Shown piece by piece: positions 48,501-60,200 of a stretch of 64,000 nucleotides of DNA (positions are counted from its first letter, which is position 1; every line of letters begins with the position of its first letter). The stretch is from Lepidurus packardi (lineage: Eukaryota > Arthropoda > Branchiopoda > Notostraca > Triopsidae). The stretch lies in contig JAKZAN010000005.1 in assembly GCA_023053545.1 (NCBI GenBank), forward strand, positions 3,224,001 to 3,288,000, written 5' to 3'. A program made the translations under genes and the position numbers. Under the pieces are notes generated by a model. The model saw nothing but the letters and a program-made list of their open reading frames with translations, had not been told where the DNA came from and did no database searches.

Positions 48501-51500
48501 TGTTGGCCCTGAAATGTCAAATTCGAACGCCTCTAAGTAACGAGCGCGTGGCTCTCACGCCAGAGTACACTGCAAGCTTTAGGCATACATCGCTGTTTGG
48601 TGCGAGACCCGGGTGATGTCCGTCAGACTGTGGTCTCAAGTACGCGCCGCGAGTCTGAGTGTTGACTCAATGTGGTTGCATGGGGTTTGTGCTGGGATTG
48701 TCACCCTATATGTCTGACGGCTGTGTGAGCTATTACTTTCTGACACTTATCTCGAGTCACACACGCATTGCTCGCAACGAAACTTTATTATTATTATTAT
48801 TGGCAAAAAGCCTCCATGCGATGCGGAATTCTGCGTCAAAGGGGAAAAATCGGCCCACGTATTATTGCGGAAACACAAGCTTAAGGGCAGGGCAGAAAGT
48901 CAGAAACACAAAGGGGAGATGGGGTTTGCAATAATAACATGCTGCCATATGGATCCACGATGCTTCGTAACCTTATCCTTCTTCGACAGAGTATATAGTG
49001 TCAGTAAACAAGTTTCCTAGTACCCAGGGAGCTAAATTTGGCCTCTTTTCTCGGCAACATTACTGTTTTTCTGCCTATTTTCACACGGCTTGTAAATGCG
49101 ATGAAAGAAACGACTCGGACAGCCGGGTCGAACGACAAGCAACTTTTGAGATTGCGGTGAGAACTAGCACGCCCTATTTGACTCTTGACTCTATTTGAGT
49201 CTTGAAAAATGGGTGTTCTAATACCCCAAAGTTCTTATATCAAGTCAATATACTCCAGAGAGGAAAAGTCTCTTTATGAGCCAGTTTCCCGGTGCAACTC
49301 ACTCAAGCATTGGCAACTTTTAGTCGCCTTGGTGTGATCAAAATAACGAACCTTAGATTATTGATTTTCTTCCGCTCGTCATCCCTTAGCTGCTATAAGG
49401 AAATTATCATGACAAACAAAGCTGATTTTTTTTCTCTTCTTTTCCTTTCTCTCAGCGGCTATGGGTTTGACAGAACGTTCTAATTATTCAGGCATGCCCG
49501 ATCACTGATTTGGTAGGCTGCTCACACACTTCCTTTATATACCTGCAATCAAAGACCTTTTTACGGTCTCGTTACCACTCTTCCCAGCATTGCAACATTT
49601 AAGGAACCAAACTGGAGCATCCGTGTCTAGTAATAGCATAAGGCCTACGCAGCGTCTTTCGGGGTGGACAAAATTCTAATAAGAAAAGGGAGCGCGAATC
49701 GGCCGAAGAAACCAGTACAGGAGAATGTCAAGTCGCTTTACAAAAACGGTATTGAGTGACAAGCGATCTCTGCCTCGAAAAGCTCGTTAAATAAGTTTGC
49801 GTGATGACTTTTCAGACACCACTAGAGTTTCCACTCTCTAAAACCAAGTCAAGTAGTTTTCGAAGACCGTTCTCCCTGTGGACACCATCTTTCCCATGTC
49901 GACAACGCTTGAAAAGCGTTTCAAATTGAGTTCCCAACTCAATCAAAGCGCTTTTTGCCCATTCCCATAAAAGCTGTAGAAAGGATGTATACTGCTATTT
50001 CTTAAAGCGCTTCATAGAGTGTTTCTCTATAACTTGGCCATTCTTTTCGAAAGATTAATCTCGAGACTTTTTTCCCCGCTCCAGTTCAATAGCCGAAAGA
50101 AGCAGCTCAAGTTCCACGTCGAATATGATAGCAAAACACAAAAATGAGCTGTTCTTCCACGTATTGCACATCTATTCACAGCTTAGGACGAAGAACACGC
50201 CGTCTCTTTGTGTGCAAATTTTTGTTTAGCTTTCTTCTCTTTTCTCCGTGTGGGGCGGCAGAGAGGCTTTGACACGTGTCTTCCAATTACGTGTACGACA
50301 TAGATAAACGATGTCCTGAGCCGAAAACACTGTTTCATTTTCCCTTACAGAAATAAACCACGATATAAGTTAAAGGTATAGAATGGAATCCAAGTGATGA
50401 CAACCATTACGGATAAAGGAAACGCCCTCGTTGTGAATGATGATGGCAAGAACAAGTGAGAGAAAAAAAAATTGTGGTCTGCGAAGACTTACCAACATCA
50501 GCTGTACCTCCCCATGGACCTTGCTGAGCCAACTTGGCTACCCGTGCCAACGTATCCAGGTAGATTTTAGACGCTGCTGCAGCGCCTACGAGAAAAAGAA
50601 AGAAAGAAAGAAATGTAAAAACAAGTTCTTTGTTCACCAAAGTCGTGTACCTTGAAGACAGCATGAAAGAATACATTCTTTAAAAAACTATAATATAATT
50701 AGGCTTCTATCTGATCTGATCCTTTTGGGGAATTAGGAACCAATTTTAAGCAGAAAAAAAGAAAGGCTTCTTAACTTTAATTGAATTACGTACTAAAGAT
50801 TACTCCTTTCACTTCCAAAAGAACAACGAATAAGAACATTATGTAATGGAAAGCTTTGCACGTGCTTTTTGTCCTTTCCGTGTACCAATGTGTTCTGGTT
50901 ATACGAGACAAAGGAAGATCTCAATGACCAAGACGACAAACCGGTAATAAAGGAGCACGGAAGCAGAGCAGTATCCACGGAAACCAGGAAGGAAAAATAG
51001 CCTCGTCCAAATTGTCGTCTTTTCCATGCGACTGATCACATTAGGGGTTCTCAAACTTTTTCGTTCGCGGCGCACTAACAATATCCCCCAATTCGCCTCG
51101 GAACATATTCGCAGCTCGCGCGGCGCCCCTTAGAACATAGGGCTATATAATTGCCCTATGCAATGATAGGAATCTTTCGCCCCGCCCTGGAAGCCTACCT
51201 CAGTAGACCAGGGCGCCGCGGCGCATAGTTTGAGAACTGCTGCATTAGACGGTTATTTTTTTTAAAGGACGTTCTCTCAACTAATCATAAGCATTATATT
51301 TCTAGTTTTTTTTAGTACTTTTCCGGTCTCTGTGATATTTCTTGCTTTGTTAATAGTGTGCCATTCCGTCATATAGTAACGTCAGGAAAAGTTATTTATA
51401 CCAAGCCAAGTCAACCTCGCTATGGCAAAGAAGCCGGCTTAATGATTAAAACGTGACAAATGAAACCTTCGGTTGATACGTATACCACAAAAAAGATTTC

Positions 51501-53655
51501 TGACATCTCTTACTGTTTAAAAATTTTCGTCTGACATTGGCAGCAAGGTTTTGTCACATTGCTTTTCCAGTTATCAAGCTAGTATCGAAATCGAAACGAT
51601 GTAAAAATTTCAAACCAGTGAATAACTTGTTAATCTATAAAGACGGCTTTCCCTGCAAGTCAATACCTGATTACATTAAGTTTCCTAGCTCTAAAAAGTA
51701 TGGAAATTCTAGGAACCGTTCATAACAAGACAAAGGCTACAAAGGAAGCAAATATGGGCACAACAATGCTTCCCAAAGCATTACTTACCATGAAGCGCCT
51801 TGAGGTAGGCTTTGCCGGCGTTGATGAGTTGACGGGTGCTGGGGTTGAATTTGTCGATCAAATTCTAATGAAGGCAACACAAAAAAATAAAATGTCATTA
51901 GCCGAGTTAAGAGGGGAACGCGGCAACACCGGAATATTAGCTATATGTAGTTCTTTAGCGTCTGGCTGCATCTTCGTATAGCCTACCGACTAGTGAACTA
52001 TTTTTGAACATTCGTCCCAGGAGTTTTTTTCCAGCTTTTTCTGTAAAGTTTTTAAGACAGTTTAAAGGGCAATAGCCACCAACATCACACGTTGAGATTC
52101 TGATGGTTGATTTTAGTCTTACAATATTCTAAGAATTTCAAATCGTTTTTGACTAGCCATTTACGACTTAGCCATTTAGGACTAGCCGTTTTTGACTAGC
52201 CATTTATTTTCATGCACAAATTTGGGTTTATTATCTTGTCTTGCACAAATTATTTATTTATTATGTATTGTCATGCACAAATTGGTCACTTGTTACTCTA
52301 CTTATGCTTTTTACTTCAATGTTTCAAGCCGAAAACAAAGCTCTCGGGTACCATGGCGATCGTTACGTCTGCGACGTCAGAAAGTTACGTTATCCGATTT
52401 TCTTACTTCTCTTTGTTGACTGCTTAATTATTATTTCGTGTATAACGAAAGAAAGTATTTCAGAAACCAGGTCTTTTACTCTATTTTTTAGGAATTTTTT
52501 AGGGGCGTGGCTATTGGGTACGATACTACAAGCCAACAAATGAGACGTATAAACATGTATTTCATTTGCCCTTCTTCAGCGCCTTATGTTGAAGATACCA
52601 ATCAATCAAGGAGTCGGCCTACTTTAATCGTGAGAATTTACAAAAGCAAGATTTCGCCGCTTCGCCCACGATTAAGGTTTTCCTGGTAAGAACGGTTTAC
52701 GGCGAACAGCAAAAACCTACTTATTACCGAATTTGAGTGCAACTGCACACCAGTGAGGAAGAATTTTAATAATCCTATGACATACATTTAGGTATAAGAG
52801 ACTGTGATTAACTAAAAGAATGGGTCCCTGGCAGGGGTCACGTGCGTGAAAGTCTTTAAATGTAGCAAAGGTTGAGACGAAAATCGGCCTTCGGATGTAT
52901 TTGAGAGCAATCCTCGCAAGAAAGAAAGTGGCGCAAAGCATCTCATTGCATGATGGTAGTCTAGAAGATTTACTTTTCAGAAAACCGCTTTCTTTTTCGC
53001 ACACTTTCATATTTTCTACCACATAATAAATTTGTTTATAGTGCACACAGGAAAATAACTCATTACGCAAGCAAAATCTTCTTATGCGAAACCGATTTAC
53101 CTTCCAAAAACGATCTTTCCCTTCTACTTTGAGCACATTTTTCTCATGAAAGCTTTCTGAGGAACGTGATTTTACGATCTGATGACTTGACCCAAAAGTG
53201 AATTAATCTTGTGGCATCGTTTACGAGTTAATGTTTATCCATTTCAATTAAGTGACTTGCCAAGTGTTTTTCAGTGCTAAGGGCTCGCATCGATCAGCCG
53301 TAATTGGAGTAACCGACTATAAAACCTCCTTTTATAACACGCTTTTTTATTTTTAGGGCATACATAACTCTAATAGCACTGCAAAATGTAGAAGTCTTCA
53401 AACTGAACAAAAGCTAACAGCGTCAGTTTGTCAAGTCTTCTTAAGTTTCTCAACCAAATTCTGGACCAAAATGCTCGGCTTCCTTACGTAAAGTAGTTAG
53501 GTAAAAAAATATCCGTTTTAAACAGGATCTTTTCTTAGTCTCGCTTTTACTTGACGTTTGCCCCAACAACAGGGAAATATGCCAATATTATGAAATTGGA
53601 TATACTCTACCTTATAAATAGTGTCTACGGCTTTGGCCACGTCTTCGGTCTCCAT
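42517..53655 (-). CDS. BAIAP2: IRSp53/BAIAP2-type I-BAR and SH3 adaptor
   Basis: Links Rac/Cdc42 and membrane curvature to actin in filopodia. Fourteen exons 5' to 3': 53655-53611, 51864-51789, 50585-50493, 47534-47473, 46777-46706, 46607-46467, 46404-46339, 46105-45914, 45763-45475, 45374-45234, 45177-45072, 44972-44750, 44580-44213, 44116-42517; 1157 residues, about twice vertebrate BAIAP2. Residues 1-249 form the IMD/I-BAR domain: NLIDKFNPSTRQLINAGKAY matches the first helix, and RRRYGFVLERQCSLAKH the last. An SH3 domain lies at about 365-420 (ALYAYL, SFLEGDLITLL, GWQYGENSRTGKRGWFPVAY). The remainder is Ser/Pro-rich and mostly one 1.6-kb exon, with proline runs. It ends in TTRL, a class I PDZ ligand form. 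The exon 10 acceptor (45374) is the least certain join; its tract is pyrimidine-poor but it is the one that keeps frame. Introns 1-3 are 1.2 to 3 kb. Confidence 0.88.
47535..50492 (-). other. Large intron 3 of the BAIAP2-like gene
   Basis: About 2.96 kb without recognised exons. It contains a short ATT microsatellite near 48784-48801. Intron 4 on the other side of exon 4 carries a 16-A run at 47235-47250. Confidence 0.45.
51045..51242. mobile_element. Non-autonomous hAT-like MITE
   Basis: About 198 bp starting GGGTTCTCAAAC and ending GTTTGAGAACTGCTG, so the ends are inverted repeats of a GTTCTCAAAC core. CATTAG occurs immediately outside both ends (51039-51044 and 51243-51248), the core of a likely target duplication. 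GGGTTCTCAAAC-type termini are common in hAT elements. The interior is distinctly G+C-rich, with GCGGCGC-type inverted arms, unlike its A+T-rich surroundings. It has no coding capacity. It lies in intron 2 of the BAIAP2-like gene. Confidence 0.7.
52145..52281. repeat. Two short imperfect tandem repeats
   Basis: GACTAGCCATTTA-type units recur four times at 12-15 bp spacing between about 52145 and 52207. They are followed by three copies of TGCACAAATT spaced about 30 bp apart (near 52213, 52242 and 52273). They lie in intron 1 of the BAIAP2-like gene. No coding role is apparent. Confidence 0.6.
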
Positions 53656-56600
53656 GTTCATTCACAGCGTTAATCCCATTAATGATAAAAAATAATATAG
53701 AAAGCGGAAATCCCTCAACTACCGCAACAATTCTTCGCACGTTCCTGTATGCTCCCACTACTGAATAAGCAACGTCGTACCGTGCTGTGCTGCTGCTGGT
53801 CACCGGGATTAGGATTTGTTCAAAAAGACACCACGCGGAGCTCAGCAGGATCTCTAGTGCATAAGAAAAAAGATACCACAAGGTTTTGCTCCCACGTCCT
53901 AGTTTTTGGTCACCCGTATCGCACACGTTGACTGTTTCTTAAAGAGTAGTCTTCCAAATAACAACAGCCCAGTCACTGAGTAGAAATCACAGGTCCAAGA
54001 GCTCCGAAGTCTCCGCTGGGACTGAACATGACTTGGGCTCTGCCGCTGCGTTTTCTGGTCTGCGGCTCCCCTTGCCCCGTCCACTAGGCAAATAAAAGCC
54101 ATAGAGGCAGAGAATCCCCTTTGCAAAAGCCCACACTCAAGAATTGGAGTAAAATACGAATGCTTATCAAGGCTTCGTTCACATTGCTTTTTGATAGAAC
54201 CCACCGCCAAAAGCCCCCTAACTTCCGCATATCCAAGCGATCTGTCAATCTATACAAGTTGGCTGTAAACGTATAGTAAAGCTACCATGATATCCTTGGG
54301 ATTTACTTGAAGACATCTCGCATTTATCAGCTATCGCTTGACCCCCATTTTTTCCTCTCTTGCGATGTGTCACGTTCTTATCATATTGTGGTACAGACAG
54401 ACATTTAGATCGAGGCCTCCGAGCAAAATAAATAGCGGACAGTTATACACTTCAATGATTCCAACGTAACACCTTTCAAACAAACAGGAAAAAAAGGTAT
54501 AAAGGTATATGTGAGGAATTTAAAGGAGGTACTTAACTCCCCAAATTATTCGAAACGTAAAACTGAGGGGAGACCAACGACCAACTTAGAAGCACACAGC
54601 GTTGCTGGCATAACAGAAGGTGTGGTTGCGTTGACAAGTTGCCTGTTTTCACTAAATAAACGACCTTAACATGCCAGGACGCTTTCCCCCCTTTGCCTGA
54701 AGAAATAAAATAATTAAAAAAAAAACTCGTGACGTGTTCACATTTCGGCAAACAGCCAAGAGGCACTGGTTTAAGGGGCAGAAGTGATTAAAAAAGCCAA
54801 AAGAAATAAAAAGTAAATATATCGTAAGAACGCTAAGGGAATAAATACGAGAATAAATAAAAAGAAACGTTAATCTGTGTTTCAAACTTGGTGGAAGAAC
54901 TGTTAATGACCTATTGTAATACCCATTTTGCATAAGTTTCAATCTGTGTATGTATGTTCGTGAGGTGCCCGCATTACCGCATTACGTGAGTGTGCCACAT
55001 TAGTTCACTCCCTAACTCTTGGTGTTGAATAAGCTATTAAAAAGCCAAACAAGGAATTAAATTCACCTGATTCTAACGCTTGAAAACCTATAGAAAAGGT
55101 ACAGCACACCCCTAATGTGTCAACGCATAAAAACAGTGGGAATGAGTTGTCTCTGATGCCACCCCTTGCATCTACTTACTATTCAAGTCAAGAGAACGAA
55201 TAAACGAAAAAAGGCGAACTCTTAATTAGCTTCTCTTTCTCTCTCTATCTCTCTTCCCCACTTCAAAACTCAATATTTGCTATACACTACTGCGAAAATA
55301 TACAACATCGAATCAACGTGTGGAATCAGAAAGGGCATCCGAAGCTTCAGCGTCCGGTTCGATCCGTCTGCCAAAATAGTAATAGTAATAAAAAAATCGA
55401 ATTGGATTGGTATGTCATTCTCACGAATTCGGAATTCCAAGACCATGACCAAAAGAACCATGACTATAAAGCTATTCCTCTTGTTGGGAATGATGACAGG
55501 GAATGTTTAAAGGTTACCTTTATAGATATAACTTTTTCGCTCCAATTTTCCTTGAAGACAAAGCAACATTTCATGGACCATTTGTCAAAGGAAAGCCGGG
55601 AGAGAACATCAAACGCCGCATTTGGCGGTACCAAATTTCAAGTCTGCTTCGATCATCCCGAATCCCAAAACTTTGGCTTCGATGTACACCACCCCAAGTC
55701 ACTATCGTCCCAGAAGTTCGAGGTACACGATCATGATCAGGAGAGGGCGTACCGAACGTCTTCCATAATTGTCCAAGAATGGGATGCTGCTGCTTTTCTT
55801 TCACCTTGACACACACACGCATCCTCCGCTTTAGGGAGAGGTGTAGCATCCTCCTTTTTTTTTCTCTTCCTATGTTTTAGCCGCAACATAGGAAAAAACA
55901 TTACGGAGCACCCATGCGCGTCTCAGAACGTCGAGTAGCTGAGAAACAGGTCAACATCCAAGTCATTACCTCAGCACATTCCGAGCAAGTAGAAAGAAGG
56001 CACCAGCACTTTCTATCCCATAACTTTCCTCGGTCGGAAACAATAAAGCAACACCTGACGCACGAAATTTTTAAAACTATTTTCCGAGATATTTCACAGT
56101 CTGTACGAGAATGAAATCAAGCCATCTTGGTTATCCAAACCATGTATATCTTCGGGATCTTCGGGATAACAATTTTCTCTTCATTTATTTCAACCACCAA
56201 AAGACGTTTTTTCTCCCCTTTTCTGCGTTTTCATCATATTACAGCAGTCAGGGGAAACAGAGCAAGAACTTTTGAATTGTTTATTGTGGACTTATTCTTT
56301 CGACTCCTAATGTAAAAACCATTCTTTCGTCAAGGTACTTGGGTAAAAGCGAAGATGAGTTGCGTTCAAGTATGTCAAGGGTCGGGTTTGGTTAGTTTTC
56401 TTTACTTCTGGCATCTCCTCGAGTCTTCTGAGCTGCAAAATAAAAAATGTTTAGGTCAGAAGGTCAGCCTACCGGAAACATGGTACCTTTTTTTCCTTTT
56501 CTTTTTTTGTGGTACCGTGCATAATGACTGAGCAGCACAAAATTTCGCTTTTAAAACAAGCCTTCATAGAGTGTACAAGTCACGCGCGCAAAGGTGCTGT

Positions 56601-57233
56601 GTGCTGAACACCTGCTTAATGAATACGCTAGGAACGTATGGTGAAAAAATAGTGAAAATTCCTTTCACTTGTGATTTTATTTTGTTGAGATGGGTGAAGG
56701 TCTTTGCAGCAGGCGGCCACGAATACTTTTTTCTCTCCTTGAGACAGCCTTGCCTTACATGCCAAGGCACATGACGACACTGCTCATCATAAATCACGGT
56801 TGTGCCCCTCGAGGGGGGAGACGCACCACACTTTCATATGGAAATGACGGTCATACCTTGTTCTATTGCGGCTAAAAGCAGTTGCGGAAATGTAAATATA
56901 CTCCACGAGGTATTGTATTAAACTAGTTTCTTTTCCCCCTCCAGATTTGCTGTTTCATAAACGAGATAGCGTAAAATATCCCAACTGAACAACGCTGACA
57001 TCACGAAAAGTGTATGTATTTATCGGCTTTCACTTTCACCATATCACTTTCGTCTTGGACTACGTAATCTGTCATTTCTATACCGGACAGATCTAAATGT
57101 ACAAAATATCCCCTCTTTTCAAAAATAGTTCCAATCAAAGCTACAACAAAATCACCGGGGCAAGGTACTATGCATCGTACGATCAGGCCGCGAAGACATA
57201 TAGATATATGGAATATTGAAATTGACAGTTGTG
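53656..57233. other. BAIAP2-like 5' region and SLC26A11 3' flank
   Basis: Contains the upstream region of the BAIAP2-like gene and the 3' UTR of the SLC26A11-like gene. The longest open frame is 163 codons on the plus strand (55318-55809), with no recognisable domain and heavy in charged residues and histidine. I cannot call it a gene. No RNA gene or clear transposon seen. Confidence 0.4.
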
Positions 57234-60200
57234 TCAAACTTGACCATCGTCCACTTCGCCTAAAATAATAAAATTCGGATTTAAAAAATAGTTCTGAGTT
57301 TTCGTGTTTTCTTGTTGTTAGTATTCTTTTTTTACCTTATTTTGGAAAATTAGCAGTATAAATAGAATAAACTTAAAAATAATGCAACATATTGTATTAT
57401 CTTACCACTGCAGGTTGTTTGGTCAGGAGTCGGTAAGAGATGGAGGCTTTTGGTCGGAATGAAAGATTGCAAACCTTTGTACAAAGCAGGGTTCAAGCCA
57501 GCAAAATATAGCATCTGTTTTCTCTTTTGGAAATCGGCAACCAAAGATTTCAATGCCTAACATAAGTAATTGTTTAGTAAAAATAAAATTTTTCCTATTT
57601 AAAAAAAATGCAAAAAACCCTCGCCTTCATAGCTGTGAAATCTGTTTCTCGCATTGCTGAAAAATCAAGGACAATAGGCGTCTCCAGAGGCACCTTGTCA
57701 GCTGCTTTGCTTACAGCGGCACGGAAGTGTTCAATGCCGGTGAAATATATGCTACGATCGGCACGAATCCATAATGGAGCATCACTATCTGGCTCGTCCA
57801 ACTGATATTTAGAAATTGCCCATTATGATCGAGTTATAACGTTTTAATAACAACTCACGGTTTCCCGAGACACCGTAACTTTGGGTCGCGTGGCTTGGAA
57901 GATTAGCAGCAATAAGTGGGCACCAGTTCCAATGAGAATGCCATACTCCACGTTAATAAAAAGACAGCAGAAGAATGTGACAAGCAAGGGAATGAGCTCA
58001 ATGCCTATTGGAAACCGTTTTAACGCCCTTATTTCAGCTTTAGGTGTACTCATTAAGAAACTTACGGCGAGCTTGCCACATAGGCTTCAGTTCGTGATAC
58101 TCAACCATGAAAATCACGGAGGTGATGATAACAGCACCCAAAACGGGCTTCGGAATGTAGGCTAATGATGGCATAATCAATCCGAGGGCGAGGAGTGCCA
58201 GGCCACCTTCACCAAAAGGATATCAATAAAAAAAAACTTTACTCCCTGTACTTAATTTTTTTAAATTGCTTTGTTTGTTTATATACCGGTAATGACGTTA
58301 GCTAGTGGGGTTTCCACATTACTAGCAGCCTGCACTGAGCTTCTACCAAAGGAAGCAGTAATAGGCATGGATCCAAAAAAGGATCCCAACAGTGTTCCCA
58401 CCCCCAATGCCAACATTTCTTGGGTGGCATCTAACTTGTTCCCGGCAGCTAAAAAAATAATTGAAAAGTGAAACTATGGTACTATGTAACAAAAAGTTCA
58501 TCTGAAATACCAAAAATCGCAGATATACTTACAGAAAGCTTTAGCAATAGCAACTTGCTCTAGAATGGCAATCAATGGTAACAAACCAATACCGGAACCC
58601 AAATCCGAGCAAATGGTCCCAAAATCAACGTAGATATCTTGCTCGGTCTCCCCGCCGAGGGAAGAAGCTAAAGTGTGGTTGGCAGTAGTAGCATTTGAAA
58701 TTAAATGGTGAGCCGGTGTGTAGCCATGTCCATTTGTAACAGTGGAAACTGGTCTGAAGAAGTTGAAGGGGGGAACAGTAAAACTGGGAATGCCAGGAGC
58801 GATGTTTCCTATTTTAGATATATTAGATTTTAAAGGCAAAAACAAACATTTTACCTGTTAAAGAAAAGGGTTTGAGCCCGTTTTTTTCGAGGACGTATGC
58901 CAAAACACATCCGAGGATAACTACAACTGCGTTGCGACTCGTAGCAATAAACCATAAAGTTCGGTCGACTACTCGGCTTTGCATACATTTGCTGTTCTTG
59001 CACCATCCTTTCACGACGCTCAATTTCTAAGTAAGCAATTAATGATTATAGAAACTAGGTATGTTAGGAAACTGCTAACTCACTCGGAGCAATAGCAGCA
59101 AGACGCAACAGCTCAATCCCAAGGCGGCATCATAAGGCTGGATGCTCATAAAATTTTCGAAAAACCCTTTCCACACAGTCACAAATTCTGAGCCTTTGAA
59201 CTTCAAGCCCAACAAAGCTTTGACTTGCGTAGTGCCTACGGTAATGGCAGCGGCAGAGACAAACCCAGAAATGACCGTTCCCGAAATGAGATCAATCAAA
59301 AAACCTATTTTAAATCCAGAAAATGATTCGACATAAAATGTATTTTGCATTTTGGGAATTTACCTAAATTCAGCAATCCGGCTAGCAATTCGACACAACC
59401 AGAAAGGAAAGCGAGGACTACGGCATATTCGATTCCTCCAATTGCCGTGTATTGTTTTGTCATCAACGCAATTACGGCCGTAGGTCCCAAGGAAAGCTCT
59501 TTGGCGGTTCCCAAAAAAATATACACAAGTGGTCCCATAAATCCCGAATACAATCCATACTGATGCATTAAAATAAGGAAAAAATAAAGGCTACCAGTGA
59601 AGTTAATATTTTTAAAAAAATTACCTGCAGAGGAAGACCAGCCACATCTGCATAGGCAATACCTTGCGGGATAAGTGTCAGCCCAACTGCGATTCCAGCA
59701 ACAACATCAGCGACTAGCTTCTGGACAGTGTAATGAGGAAGCCACTTTATGATTGGTAGCCGTTTGCGAAGAAGTTTGGGAGTACAAGAACGCTTCACTT
59801 TGGAGCCGCAGGAATCGGTCCATCGCTTCACTAACTTTTCATTGGCAGGATCACTTGGCGCATCATGGGACGGATTGCCCGGCAATGCATGCTTGAACTT
59901 GTACGATTGCGGCATGGCTAGATTACAATAAAATATAATGAAAATTATCATATAAGCCTATGTAGACAAATGTTTTACAAGCAAACAATGGTTTGAAATG
60001 TATGAATAGTTTGCTAATATTCACCACGCGTAAGATTTTCCGAGTTCTTGGTCGTATCGAACCTTACGGACTGTGGAGATGTGTCCTTCGTGAAAGCTTT
60101 ATAAAGTGCCCTTTAAAGTGGTCCTTCCCACTAGTCTACACTGATCTTATACTATTTTTGTTCTCTATACGCCAGAAAGTCAAGGCATATCACGTGATAA

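Noticed and set aside
51700-51981. 93-codon plus-strand open frame
   Set aside because: It overlaps, antisense, exon 2 of the BAIAP2-like gene, whose I-BAR sequence is clearly the real one.
57001-57237. 78-codon minus-strand frame directly after the SLC26A11 stop
   Set aside because: It overlaps the stop region in another frame, has no family similarity, and the SLC26A11 frame already closes after the STAS domain at the usual place.
59915-59917. ATG at 59915 as the SLC26A11 start
   Set aside because: It gives a good protein, but an acceptor lies just upstream and an upstream exon (62416-62329) joins in frame across it with an acidic N-terminus. I prefer the longer model; the short start remains possible for another isoform.
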